Under the pieces are notes generated by a model, which was given only the letters and a program-made list of their open reading frames with translations, was not told the origin of the DNA and did no database searches. From assembly GCF_001544755.2 (NCBI RefSeq), contig NZ_FCOF02000013.1, forward strand, positions 62,001 to 126,000: a stretch of DNA of 64,000 nt, read 5' to 3'. This document shows positions 8,682 through 16,799 of the stretch, piece after piece. The number at the start of each line of letters is the position of its first letter. The stretch's first letter is position 1. Made by a program: the position numbers and the translations under genes. This DNA is from Caballeronia catudaia (GTDB lineage: Bacteria; Pseudomonadota; Gammaproteobacteria; Burkholderiales; Burkholderiaceae).

Positions 8682-8847
8682 GGCGTTATCGTTGATTTCA
8701 AAGGAAAAAGTTTGCGCCTGTATGTGGGTTTGCGGGTTGAGGTTTACAAAATAACTTAACGAACAAAATGGAGTTTACCGTCGCGATTGATGCGTTCAGG
8801 GCTTAAGTCGTTGATAACGCTTGGGAAACTGAAGGAGGTCGAGGTTA

Positions 8848-8878
8848 CACAAAAACCGTCTCAGGGACGGTTTTTGTG
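8848..8878. promoter_or_regulatory. Perfect inverted repeat of the iteron core, likely Rep operator
   Basis: The arms CACAAAAACCGTC (8848-8860) and GACGGTTTTTGTG (8866-8878) are perfect 13-bp inverted copies around a TCAGG spacer. Each arm equals the iteron core seen at 8544. Initiators of this class bind direct repeats as monomers and inverted repeats as dimers, so this site may sense Rep dimers, control parAB or handcuff origins. A rho-independent terminator is less likely, because no T-run follows and no gene ends here. Confidence 0.65.
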
Positions 8879-9093
8879 CGGACATCAGAGGAATCGAATC
8901 GGGATGTGCGAAGCATGCGATCGGCACGTCTGGAAATGCGGAACTGCGTTTCCAGCGGGCATAAAATCCCTTCAAAATCAATGGAATGGGGGTTGATACC
9001 CGTCCGAACGGTTAAATCTCCGCGCAATGCCCCCTTGTTTACGCGTATTCGTGTATTCTGCGCTTCGGCGTCAATACATGGAGAAAGCGCAGA

Positions 9094-10305
9094 ATGGCAA
9101 ACGTAGGCACCCTACCTATGGAAGATCGAAAGGTCACGCTTCGCGAAGTCGCGGAATTCGCGGATAACCTCGAACCGTTTTCCGACAATCTTCGGGAGCA
9201 GATTCTTGCGCCTCGCCCGCGAAAGCTGGCGCCCTTCTATACGATCGGCGAATTGGCCGAGATGTGCAATCTGACGCGGCAGCAGATTCAATATCTCGTC
9301 ACGAAGGGTGAGGGTGGTTTGCCGACAGGTACGCTCAACGGCAGCGGCCGCAGCCGGACGTTTACTTTGCCCGAGGTTCGGATGTGGGTGAAGTTGGCGT
9401 CCGACATCTTCCAAACGCGTCTCGACGACGGCGACAGTACTTTTCGCGGCAAGGTGCTGACTACGGCGCAGCTCAAGGGCGGATCGGCCAAGACCACGAC
9501 GACCGTTTGTCTCGCGCAAGCGCTTACCCTTCTCGGCCGCAAGGTGTTGTTGATCGATCTCGATCCGCAGGCTTCGGCGTCGGAATTATGTGGACTCTAT
9601 GCCGAGAAGGAGATCTCGGGCGACGACACTGTGCTCCCCTATATCTACGACCAGAATGTGGAAGGCGGCTTGAGCGCGAATGTGCAGTCGACGTATTGGG
9701 ATGGCCTCGACATTATTCCAGGCCACACATTTTTATATGGTGCGGAGTTTCTCTTGCCCGCCCGTCAAAAGACGATTCAGGGTTACCGCTTCTGGGCCGT
9801 GCTGCGCGAAGGACTCGAGCCGCTGCGATCGCAGTACGACTACATATTGATCGATACGTCGCCGTCGCTGTCCTATATGAACCTGAATGCGCTTCTTGCC
9901 GCCGACGCGCTGGTCATGCCGATGATTCCCGAGAATCTCGACTTCATCAGTTCATTGGCGTTCTGGCGGCTGTTCTCCGATGTGGCGGAAGACTTCCTCC
10001 CGTATGAAGAGGACAAGGTCTACGACTTCATCTCGATTTTGCTGTCCAAGGTGGATTACGGCAAGACGTCGTCGGCGCCGGTCGTTCGTCAGTGGGCGCA
10101 AAGCGCGTATGGTCGATGGCTCGATCCGTTCGAGATCCCAGCAAGCTCGGTGATGAGCGGCGGAGCGCTTTCCTTTTCTACCGCGCTGGACGTCGTCAGC
10201 ACGCATTCGACGGCGAAGTCATTGCAGCGGGTGCGGCAGCCCATGATGCAATATGCCAAATGGCTGGATGATATGTTCGTCAAATCCTGGAAGGAGTCGG
10301 CATGA
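9094..10305 (+). CDS. parA: Partition ATPase ParA with N-terminal DNA-binding domain
   Basis: 403 residues; ATG after GGAGAAAGCGCAGA. Residues ~1-110 form a winged-helix region (IGELAEMCNLTRQQIQYLV), as in type Ia plasmid ParA proteins that repress their own operon. The ATPase domain carries the deviant Walker A KGGSAKTTT (residues ~128-136), Walker B LLIDLDPQ (~152-159) and the ParA motif DTSPSL. ParA uses ATP-dependent nucleoid binding to move ParB-parS complexes to daughter cells. Its stop overlaps the parB start by 4 nt, so the pair is translationally coupled. Confidence 0.93.
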   Translation: MANVGTLPMEDRKVTLREVAEFADNLEPFSDNLREQILAPRPRKLAPFYTIGELAEMCNLTRQQIQYLVTKGEGGLPTGTLNGSGRSRTFTLPEVRMWVKLASDIFQTRLDDGDSTFRGKVLTTAQLKGGSAKTTTTVCLAQALTLLGRKVLLIDLDPQASASELCGLYAEKEISGDDTVLPYIYDQNVEGGLSANVQSTYWDGLDIIPGHTFLYGAEFLLPARQKTIQGYRFWAVLREGLEPLRSQYDYILIDTSPSLSYMNLNALLAADALVMPMIPENLDFISSLAFWRLFSDVAEDFLPYEEDKVYDFISILLSKVDYGKTSSAPVVRQWAQSAYGRWLDPFEIPASSVMSGGALSFSTALDVVSTHSTAKSLQRVRQPMMQYAKWLDDMFVKSWKESA

Positions 10306-11279
10306 GTAATAACATCAGAGAACAGCTCATGGCCAAAACGGCCAACCTTCCAAAGCCAGCGGATTTCAAAGGGGAGAACAAAAAGGACAAATCGAACCGC
10401 GGTCCGCAGACGATGCCGGGCATCACGAGCGCATTGGCCGCGGCGCAGCTTCGGATTCAGGAACTCGAAGCACGGGGAGTCGATACAGATATTGCCGTGG
10501 ACGCTATCGTGCCGAACCCGTGGCAGCCGCGTCGTCAGTTCAGCGAGGCCAAGCTGGCGGAACTGGCTCGCTCGATCGGCGAGGTAGGTTTGCTTCAGGC
10601 GGTGACGGTGCGTCGTGTTGGAGAGTCATATCAGCTCGTCGCGGGTGAGCGGCGATGGCGTGCTCACAAGCTGATCAATAAGCCGACGGTCCGGGGCGTG
10701 GTGATCGAGTGCACGGATCAGGATATGGCAGCGTTGGCGTTGATGGAGAACGTCACCAGGGATGATCTTTCTGACTACGAGATTGCGATTGCTATTCGCC
10801 GCGCGGAAGCAGAATTCCCCAACAGAACTCGGCTTGCCGAAGCGATGGGAATTACCCGCAGCGATCTTTATCGTTTTCTTGCGTACGACGCGCTGCCGGA
10901 TTTCGTAAAGCGGGATCTCGATCTGAATCCGTCAGTGCTAGGCGCGTCCTCAGCGCAGGATATTGCAAACGCGCTCAAGAAGACCGGCGAGCAGGGACTC
11001 AAGGCGCTGCAGGAGTTGTGGCCACAGGTGCTCTCAGGCGACCTGGTGCAAACGAAGGTTGCGGCCAGTCTTAGCGCGCAGGCCAGTCGCGGAGAGTCCG
11101 CCACAGACGCAGGGGGGCGCAGCATACTCAAGATTTTCGCGGGCAAAGTGCAGGCGGGAAGTATCACCAAGGACGTCAAGGGTTTAACGTTCAAGTTTAA
11201 AGCTGGCGTGATGACGGAAGAGCAGGAAAATCAACTTAGAGAACATATAGGAAAGATGTTCTCTATCCAGTCCGAGTGA
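10302..11279 (+). CDS. parB: Partition protein ParB (CTP-dependent DNA clamp)
   Basis: 325 residues; ATGA overlap with parA. The N-terminal domain has NPWQPRRQF, then the CTP-binding GERRWRAHK and ENVTRDDLS motifs of ParB/Spo0J proteins. A helix-turn-helix follows (TRLAEAMGITRSDLYRFLAYDAL) and a C-terminal dimerisation region. It should load at the four identical palindromes found 0.13-0.73 kb downstream. A rho-independent terminator follows its stop by about 10 bp, so parAB is a two-gene operon. Confidence 0.93.
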   Translation: MSNNIREQLMAKTANLPKPADFKGENKKDKSNRGPQTMPGITSALAAAQLRIQELEARGVDTDIAVDAIVPNPWQPRRQFSEAKLAELARSIGEVGLLQAVTVRRVGESYQLVAGERRWRAHKLINKPTVRGVVIECTDQDMAALALMENVTRDDLSDYEIAIAIRRAEAEFPNRTRLAEAMGITRSDLYRFLAYDALPDFVKRDLDLNPSVLGASSAQDIANALKKTGEQGLKALQELWPQVLSGDLVQTKVAASLSAQASRGESATDAGGRSILKIFAGKVQAGSITKDVKGLTFKFKAGVMTEEQENQLREHIGKMFSIQSE

Positions 11280-11288
11280 TCGCCACGA

Positions 11289-11309
11289 CCCGCTACGGCG
11301 GGTTTTTTT
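11289..11309 (+). terminator. parAB rho-independent terminator
   Basis: CCCGC-TACG-GCGGG hairpin followed directly by seven T residues, 10 bp after the parB stop. Confidence 0.85.
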
Positions 11310-11413
11310 ATGCCTGTTGCTCTTGTTCTTCGTGAGTTGGCGTCCACGCGCGGTCAGAAAAACGAGCGTCCGAATGCGCACAGTGAGGACTAAACGAAGG
11401 CTGGGTAGTGATC

Positions 11414-11429
11414 TGTCCGAATTCGGACA
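11414..11429. other. parS-like palindrome, copy 1
   Basis: TGTCCGAATTCGGACA, a perfect 16-bp palindrome about 135 bp after parB. It is identical in copies 2-4. Confidence 0.75.
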
Positions 11430-11582
11430 CTATCGGTAGTTGGACGCCAAGCTTCTCTGCGCAGGATCATATAGCGGCGTGCATAACCAGCGGGGGACAA
11501 CACCACCGACCCTATATGAGCGTGATTTTGAAACAGTTGTGCGTCGTTCCTCGATCGCGCGCCGAGCGCGATGCACGAGGGG

Positions 11583-11598
11583 TGTCCGAATTCGGACA
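11583..11598. other. parS-like palindrome, copy 2
   Basis: Exact copy of TGTCCGAATTCGGACA, 169 bp after copy 1. Confidence 0.75.
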
Positions 11599-11635
11599 GT
11601 TCGAGAACTCAGTACTAACTTGCTTACCCAAGAAG

Positions 11636-11651
11636 TGTCCGAATTCGGACA
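11636..11651. other. parS-like palindrome, copy 3
   Basis: Exact copy of TGTCCGAATTCGGACA, 53 bp after copy 2. Here the symmetry extends one base further on each side (G...C, 11635-11652). Confidence 0.75.
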
Positions 11652-11990
11652 CCGTCCGCGAATCAATGAGCGACGCCTCGCGCCTCACGCGATCACATTC
11701 TCCCCTCTGCATCACTGCAGCGAGGGCAACGCTTTGATCGGCCCGAAGCGTCAAATTCACATGGGGCGGTCCACTCAATCTACGGATTAAATTGGTGCCA
11801 GCGGGCTGTCCGATCAATTAGCGAGAACGGCTGGCGAAGAGGGGCGGACGATCAGGAAGAATCAGTGAGCCGAGTTCGCTCTGCTTTCTATGTTGTGCGT
11901 CTCGTCAATTGAAACGTCACGTGCGTTCGTACAAAAAGCGGACCCTGCCCTCTGGAACCAGTGCTGGCGTAACAGAGACGCGAGCCGTAC

Positions 11991-12006
11991 TGTCCGAATT
12001 CGGACA
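11991..12006. other. parS-like palindrome, copy 4
   Basis: Exact copy of TGTCCGAATTCGGACA, 355 bp after copy 3. Sixteen-bp palindromes near parB are the normal form of ParB sites in Burkholderia replicons. Confidence 0.75.
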
Positions 12007-12548
12007 CATCACGCACCCGCATTTACCATTACCGAGTGCCGCCTGCCCAGTCCGAACGACGGAAAAACGCGTCGGATGCCCCACGCGTTCCGATCGCTGA
12101 CTTCATCTCGCCATCAGCTTGCCGAGCGTCGAGGCGTCTGCGTCCGACCACTCGCCCTCATCCAGTTTGCAAAGCCGATACGCGTAGAGTCGTAAGCGCA
12201 AGGACGCTGCAGCGAGACACCGATGACAGAAAGAGCCGCGATCACGCGTCGTGCGCGAGCCAGCCCGGGACAGACAAAACGAAATTCGTTCGCGGGGTCA
12301 AACGCCTATCACCGGCAACCCGCGCGGTCGCCAAAAGAACCAATAGGTCGCGAAGTTCTTAAATCCCCGTCGCAACCGCATTAAATGTACGCAGTCAATC
12401 TAAGCTATTACGGATGACTTGAACCACATTCACATGTCGCGCCGGCTTCAAGATGGCGGAGTAATCGGCTGTCAAACCAAGATTCATCGAAGCCCGACAC
12501 TCGCGCGGAGGACGAAGTGGAATTCACGCCCATCCGGACCCAGAAATC

Positions 12549-12635
12549 TCCGTGAAACAACTTGAATCGACCAATGACGAAATAAAATCGTTAAAAATCA
12601 ACGATTTATATCGATAAATAAACTTGTTTCACGGA
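12549..12635. repeat. Long nested inverted repeat in AT-rich DNA
   Basis: The outer arms TCCGTGAAACAA (12549-12560) and TTGTTTCACGGA (12624-12635) are perfect 12-bp inverted copies 63 bp apart. Inside lies a second inverted repeat, AAATCGTT (12585-12592) and AACGATTT (12600-12607). The outer arms contain GTGAAACA and TGTTTCAC, the half-sites of the widespread chromosomal parS, but turned outward. Role unknown. Confidence 0.6.
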
Positions 12636-12833
12636 AATACGTCTTGAAGCGCGGCATAACCACATCGGGTAGCGGATCGTTCCCGCAAGCAACCGTCAAC
12701 TCAACCGTAGGGCTGGGCACACGTATCGTTCAATACATTTTTCGTGTCGGGGATAAGCGCATTCGCATATCGCGCCGACGCGCCCGCTCCGAGCCGACTT
12801 TGCGCACCCGCTTCCTAACCGAACGCCAACTCG

Positions 12834-13307
12834 TCAAAGCGGCGCCGACTTCCGCGCGTGAAGTGGCTGATAAGGCTCGCCCGCCTTGAACCGCTCGAGC
12901 CGCTCGCTCGCGACTGACAGCGCGCCGAGCGACGCGCGTCGCAACTGGTGATCGTAGAGCGAGACGATCGCCGCGAGGCGATCGAAATCATCAGCGCCCA
13001 GCGTCCACGAACCGGAAGCGCGGCCGGCGTCGAACACGGCGGCCATCGTCTGATCCGCGCGCAGCAGTTCGTCGTGCGAGAAGTCGCCGTGGCCCGCTTC
13101 GGCGAGAAACTTGGCGAGATACATCGCTTCGGTGATGTGCTGTGCGGGCGCGATGTCCGGCGAGCCGGAGCGCAACGCCGTCAGTGACATATGTGCGGCG
13201 AGCGCGAGCTCGTCCGCCACCGCGCGCGGGATGGGAAGCAATTGCGCCTTGGTGAGCCGCGCGCGCGTCGCCTGGGGCGAGCGCCGAAAAGGAAGAGTGC
13301 GTGACAT
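12834..13307 (-). CDS. Hypothetical protein, conserved-looking (157 aa)
   Basis: Start placed at 13307 (MSRTLPFRR), where the basic N-terminus and the following LTKAQLLPIPRAVADELAL look like a conserved family start. A start at 13346 would overlap the upstream gene by 11 nt and add 13 residues; neither has a strong ribosome site. The protein is mostly helical, with SPDIAPAQHITEAMYLAKFLAEAG in the middle. It resembles plasmid or chromid-borne Burkholderia proteins of unknown role that are sometimes labelled regulators; no DNA-binding motif is evident. It lies directly downstream of, and probably cotranscribed with, the zinc protein at 13336-13803. Confidence 0.55.
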   Translation of the reverse strand: MSRTLPFRRSPQATRARLTKAQLLPIPRAVADELALAAHMSLTALRSGSPDIAPAQHITEAMYLAKFLAEAGHGDFSHDELLRADQTMAAVFDAGRASGSWTLGADDFDRLAAIVSLYDHQLRRASLGALSVASERLERFKAGEPYQPLHARKSAPL

Positions 13308-13335
13308 GCGAGAATCTATGGTTGACCTTTTCAGG

Positions 13336-13803
13336 TTAACGTTCATCGATCGCCGAATCTGAAGGGTGCTGACCGCGTTCCTGTTCGAAATGTTCGACGA
13401 CCGCGATCGCGCGTTCGCACTGGTCGGCGTCGAGCGTATGAATGCTGCACTTGTCCGGTTCGACGCCGATTTTCTGCGCCAGCCACTTCATCCCCTTGGA
13501 CCGCGCCTCAAAGACGTTGCAGCCGTCGCGCCGCACCTTCGCTTGCACGAGCGGCTCCAGCGCCGCGTGAAGCTTCACTTTCAGGTCGTGCAAACGGGCA
13601 TCGGCGAGCCGGCCGAGCGGAACGTTGCGCGTGCTGCGCGGAAAAATGCCGATCCACGCCTGACATTCCGCGCAAATCCAGAGTGGGCCGTGGTCGTCGC
13701 GATACGGATAGGCTTCATCGCCGGCGCGCGCCAGAGTCGCGGGCGCGCCGCAGTAGTCGCAGTTCGGATGGGGTAGAGGTTTGACAGGTCGGCCAACACG
13801 CAT
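13336..13803 (-). CDS. DUF3268-like zinc-finger protein
   Basis: 155 residues from the ATG at 13803; an upstream TTG at 13833 is less likely. Two Cys pairs, CDYCGAP near the N-terminus and WICAECQAWIG ~30 residues later, form a zinc ribbon. They are followed by PLGRLADARLHDLKVKLHAALEPL and WLAQKIGV...CSIHTLDADQCERAIAVV. This order matches the DUF3268 zinc-finger-containing family, found mostly on phages and large plasmids. Function is unknown; nucleic-acid binding is plausible. Its end overlaps or abuts the next leftward gene. Confidence 0.65.
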   Translation of the reverse strand: MRVGRPVKPLPHPNCDYCGAPATLARAGDEAYPYRDDHGPLWICAECQAWIGIFPRSTRNVPLGRLADARLHDLKVKLHAALEPLVQAKVRRDGCNVFEARSKGMKWLAQKIGVEPDKCSIHTLDADQCERAIAVVEHFEQERGQHPSDSAIDER

Positions 13804-14181
13804 TGCCAGAAACTCACAGGGCGGGAAATCCAATATAGCAAAACCGCCCGTTCGTTTCGGAAGCGTGCCCTAACACAAGCTTCGGACTCCGTTGATATCG
13901 CAGCCTGCTTAAGCAAGATCGTTCGCAAAAACGCCGGCACGCGCACAGGCATTGGCTCGCGCCGATCGGGAATTTACTTTTCCGATCCACGGTATACGGT
14001 GGGAGTGCGTACTACAAGCTACGCGCTTGCGGAGCCTACAGGCCCCCTTTCGCGACGGTTCGCTCACGCCGCGCACCAATCAGTCAAACGAGAATCCTGC
14101 AAGGCGCGTTCTTCGCGCCGTCGATCAGGCCGTGCACGAACGTCCAGATTTTCCCCGGTTCTTCGATAGGAGGCGATGGCG
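13804..14181. other. Non-coding stretch between diverging genes
   Basis: Upstream regions of the leftward zinc protein and the rightward secreted protein. No hairpin terminator, repeat or credible ORF was noticed. Confidence 0.4.
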
Positions 14182-14424
14182 ATGAGAATGACTCTTGTAT
14201 TGGCAACAACCGCCGCGGCTTTATTCGCGATGAGCGCGCTAGCGCAGGATGCCCCGGCACCGAGCGGCACCGCGCAGCAAGGCGCAGTCTCCACCACGAC
14301 CGATTCCAGCTATGGCGGAACGATGTCGACCACCAAGGCCAGCGGCGCCGCGCGTGACGCCTGGACCAGCACGTCTCAGCTCTGCACGCCGGGACTGAGC
14401 TGCAATATATATAGCGGTCAGTGA
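14182..14424 (+). CDS. Small secreted protein of unknown function (80 aa)
   Basis: AGGAGG lies 8 nt before the ATG at 14182, which fits better than the ATG at 14176 only 2 nt away. The product has a typical Sec signal peptide (TLVLATTAAALFAMSALAQ, cleavage after ALA) and a short Ser/Thr/Gly-rich mature part ending with a Cys pair (LCTPGLSCNIY) that could form a disulfide. Such small periplasmic proteins are common in Burkholderia and mostly uncharacterised. Confidence 0.6.
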   Translation: MRMTLVLATTAAALFAMSALAQDAPAPSGTAQQGAVSTTTDSSYGGTMSTTKASGAARDAWTSTSQLCTPGLSCNIYSGQ

Positions 14425-14826
14425 AGCAACTTGCGGCAAGCGTCGGTCCGAAGGCGGCGGGGACGCCTTCGAGCGCCGATCTCACTCGCCTTCCAGCTCC
14501 ATCCTTCTTCGCGCAGTCCCCCAATGGCGGGGTGATCTCCCTCCGGATGCGTGGTTTTTTCCGGCGACCGTTCGGCCGATAGTAAGGCTCATCACAACAC
14601 GGCCTCTTGCGGGCCACGCGTGGCGGTATCTCCACACGACAAATCCTCATCCGCGGCGAACAGGCCCGAACGCAAATTTCGCGCGACGCACCTGATTCGG
14701 TGGCGGCGCAATGTCGCCGGCCCTCGCGGAACTCTTGCCTCACATTCGTCGGGGCGACGTGCGTCTTCTAATGTATGAGCCCATCTGGATAGCCGCGTCC
14801 ACGCGGCCAGCAAGGAGGTATCCGAA
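14425..14826. other. Non-coding stretch, no gene recognised
   Basis: Contains C-rich and T-rich patches (near 14500-14560), but no ORF with a ribosome site. AGGAGGT near its right end belongs to the next gene. Confidence 0.35.
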
Positions 14827-15237
14827 ATGAGAACCCATCAAACCAGACGCGCGGTCTGCGCTGCGATCGCCGCTCTGACGCTCGGCGCGCTCTGCGAGAC
14901 GAGCGTCGCCGCGAACAGCGGGGACAACGCCGACGCACGCCCGATCGCCGTCGATGTCGACAGCGGTCCGATCACGCTCGCTGTGCAAACACCCTCGGGC
15001 GGAACGTCGCGCCTGACTTACGCCGATGACGACGGCTGGCGTCTCGACGACCGCGACACACGCCTCAAATCGACGGAAGCGCGCATCACGCCCGCCTCGA
15101 CGGAGCCGCAAAAAGAGGCGTCGGGCAGCGAGCGGCCGATGACCGTTTTCATCGACGGCCCCACGGGCTACACCTACGTGTGGATGCGCGATCAGGGATG
15201 GAAGTTCGTCGGCCGTCTTTCCGATCGCAAGCGTTGA
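14827..15237 (+). CDS. Exported protein of unknown function (136 aa)
   Basis: The ATG follows AGGAGGTATCCGAA. A cleavable signal peptide (AVCAAIAALTLGALCETSVAA) precedes a ~105-residue mature region. Two similar beta-rich segments can be seen: ITLAVQTPSG...LTYADDDGWRL and MTVFIDGPTGYTYVWMRDQGWKFVG, which look like a duplicated ~40-residue unit. It probably resides in the periplasm. Its stop overlaps the proposed TTG start of the cytochrome gene, so the two are likely cotranscribed with the catalase-related gene behind them. Confidence 0.6.
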   Translation: MRTHQTRRAVCAAIAALTLGALCETSVAANSGDNADARPIAVDVDSGPITLAVQTPSGGTSRLTYADDDGWRLDDRDTRLKSTEARITPASTEPQKEASGSERPMTVFIDGPTGYTYVWMRDQGWKFVGRLSDRKR

Positions 15238-15608
15238 ACACGCTTCTTAGGACGGCCGCGTGCGTGCTCGGGATCTCGCTCACCGCGCAAACGCCAGCAC
15301 AAACGCCAGCGCAAACGCCAGCACAAGCGCCTGAGGCCGACGCCTGGCGCGCCGTGCGCGCCGCGGACTGCGCGCGTTGCCACGGCAAGGATCACGAAGG
15401 CCTGGCCGCGCCGTCGATCGTCGGCTTTGCGCGCACGCAGAGCCGCGAGCGCTTCATCGCCGCGGTGCTCGACGGCAATCCGCCGATGGGCATGCCCGCA
15501 TACCGCGGCGTTCCGCTGATCGAGAGCCGCATCGACGCGATTTACCGCTACTTCGCCGGGCGCGCCGATGGAAGCATCGCCCCCGGCGCGATGCCAGGCC
15601 GCCAATGA
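15234..15608 (+). CDS. Small c-type cytochrome
   Basis: The start is uncertain: a TTG at 15234 overlaps the preceding stop and gives a good signal peptide (LLRTAACVLGISLTAQ); an in-frame ATG at 15198 would add a charged leader. After the signal comes a QTPA repeat encoded by three 12-bp direct repeats (15288-15323). The heme c motif CARCH (~residues 46-50) is followed by MGMPAYRGVPL, supplying a likely methionine ligand. The protein is a monoheme periplasmic electron carrier. The catalase-related gene begins 38 bp downstream, so it may deliver electrons to that heme protein. Confidence 0.75.
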   Translation: MNTLLRTAACVLGISLTAQTPAQTPAQTPAQAPEADAWRAVRAADCARCHGKDHEGLAAPSIVGFARTQSRERFIAAVLDGNPPMGMPAYRGVPLIESRIDAIYRYFAGRADGSIAPGAMPGRQ

Positions 15609-15646
15609 CGATCTGAACAGACTTCAACCGCACACGGAGGTTTTCG

Positions 15647-16693
15647 ATGAGTTCAACTCAGTTACGCAGCGATGGAACCGGCTGGTCCGACAAGCTCGAC
15701 GACGCCACCACGCTCGCAATGCTCGTCACGGCCATCGGCGAGCAGCAGCAAAAGCTCGCGAGGAGCAGCCACACGAACCTGAACGGCAAGGTGGATCGCG
15801 CGCAGCATCAGAAACAGGTGCTCGGCGCATTCGGAACAATTCGGATTGCAGATGATATTCCCGATGCCGCGCGCTTCGGTATGTTCGCGAGGGCGCCGGC
15901 TGCGTATCGCGTCGCATGCCGCATTTCGAACGGACAGCCGTGCCCGCGGGCCGATACGTCACCCGACGTGCGCGGCATCGCGATCAAGTTGTTCACGGAC
16001 GACGGCGCCGAAACCGATCTGCTCATGACCAACGAAGGCGGCCGCTCGCACGCGCGCAATTCGGTTCAGTTCATGGCGGTCGCGGATATCATCGTCGCGC
16101 TGCTTTCCGAAGGGCCGGTCAGCGGCATCGCGCAGAGCCTGCGCGAAATGATGATGGCGAAGCTCGGCCCCGTCGAGGCCGCGCGCATTCTGGCGGTCCT
16201 TTTCAAGGAAACGACGGTGCACCGCGTCGAGAGTGTGACGACCGAGCACTACTGGGGATCGGTCGTGCAGGTCGGGCAGGCGGCGATCAAATACTCGCTG
16301 CATCCGCTTCCATCGACGCCCGCCGGGACGAAAGCTCCCAGCCACGGCGACGACTATCTGCGCGACGACGTACTCAGCCGCTTGCAGCAAGGCCCGGTGA
16401 AGTGGCAACTCGGCGTGCAATTTTTCGTCGATGAAACCACGACGCCCGTCAACGATGCCTCCGTCGCGTGGAAGTCCGAGATGGTGCCCGTCGGCGAACT
16501 CGAAATCGATGCGCCGCCATCGGTCGATGACGAAGCGCGCATCAACCAGCTCGCGTTCAATCCGGCGAACGGTTTCGCGCCGCTCGGCATCACGCATGCG
16601 CGCAAGGCCGTTTATGCCGCGAGCGCCGCGAATCGCAAAGACCGTGGCGTGCTGTCGAGCGATGAAGCGCGCGCCATGCTGAGCGCGCGCTGA
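15647..16693 (+). CDS. Catalase-related heme peroxidase (SrpA-like), cytosolic form
   Basis: 348 residues, shorter than true catalases (~480) and fitting the catalase-related peroxidase group. The N-terminal ARSSHTNLNGKV supplies the distal histidine, DVRGIAIKLFTDDGAETDLLMTNEG follows the conserved barrel strands, and RKAVYAAS near the end provides the proximal R-x-x-x-Y that ligates heme. No signal peptide is visible. A c-type cytochrome gene precedes it. These proteins usually act as peroxidases with an organic or protein electron donor; the donor here may be that cytochrome only if the protein reaches the periplasm by some other route, so the partnership is tentative. Confidence 0.82.
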   Translation: MSSTQLRSDGTGWSDKLDDATTLAMLVTAIGEQQQKLARSSHTNLNGKVDRAQHQKQVLGAFGTIRIADDIPDAARFGMFARAPAAYRVACRISNGQPCPRADTSPDVRGIAIKLFTDDGAETDLLMTNEGGRSHARNSVQFMAVADIIVALLSEGPVSGIAQSLREMMMAKLGPVEAARILAVLFKETTVHRVESVTTEHYWGSVVQVGQAAIKYSLHPLPSTPAGTKAPSHGDDYLRDDVLSRLQQGPVKWQLGVQFFVDETTTPVNDASVAWKSEMVPVGELEIDAPPSVDDEARINQLAFNPANGFAPLGITHARKAVYAASAANRKDRGVLSSDEARAMLSAR

Positions 16694-16799
16694 ACGGCGG
16701 ACAATCGCGCGGCTGCGCAGAACGGCGCGTCGCGCGAGCCTTTTCTCCGATAATGACATGCGCCCCAGGCAGGGCGTTTCATGCATATCGGAGCCCAGC

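Larger units (their letters stand above)
8452..9093. other. Replication origin region of the replicon
   Basis: This 642-bp gap between the diverging rep and parA genes carries all elements of an iteron origin. In order: rep promoter, seven copies of a CACAAAAACCGTCYCGGTC-like repeat (five in exact 21-bp register), a DnaA box, an AT-richer segment (about 8683-8790, with TTTACAAAATAACTTAACG) suited to strand opening, and a perfect inverted repeat built from the iteron core. The last ~200 bp before parA hold no ORF and probably contain the parAB promoter. Origin function is inferred from this arrangement and from the neighbouring initiator and partition genes. Confidence 0.8.
11310..12833. other. 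Partition-site region, about 1.5 kb without a credible gene
   Basis: The only ordered elements seen are four copies of a 16-bp palindrome (first at 11414, last at 11991) and a long hyphenated inverted repeat at 12549-12635. Short ORFs here repeatedly read through the palindromes (giving CPNSDT or EFGH strings) and lack ribosome sites. Base composition drops in GC around 12370-12660. The stretch is best read as a centromere-like region of the replicon. Confidence 0.6.

Noticed and set aside
8848..8878. Reading the inverted repeat before parA as a terminator
   Set aside because: No gene ends there, no T-run follows and its arms equal the Rep iteron core, so an operator explains it better.
11408..12362. 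Several short ORFs after parB
   Set aside because: They run through the repeated parS-like palindromes, lack ribosome sites and resemble no family; the stretch is better explained as a partition region.
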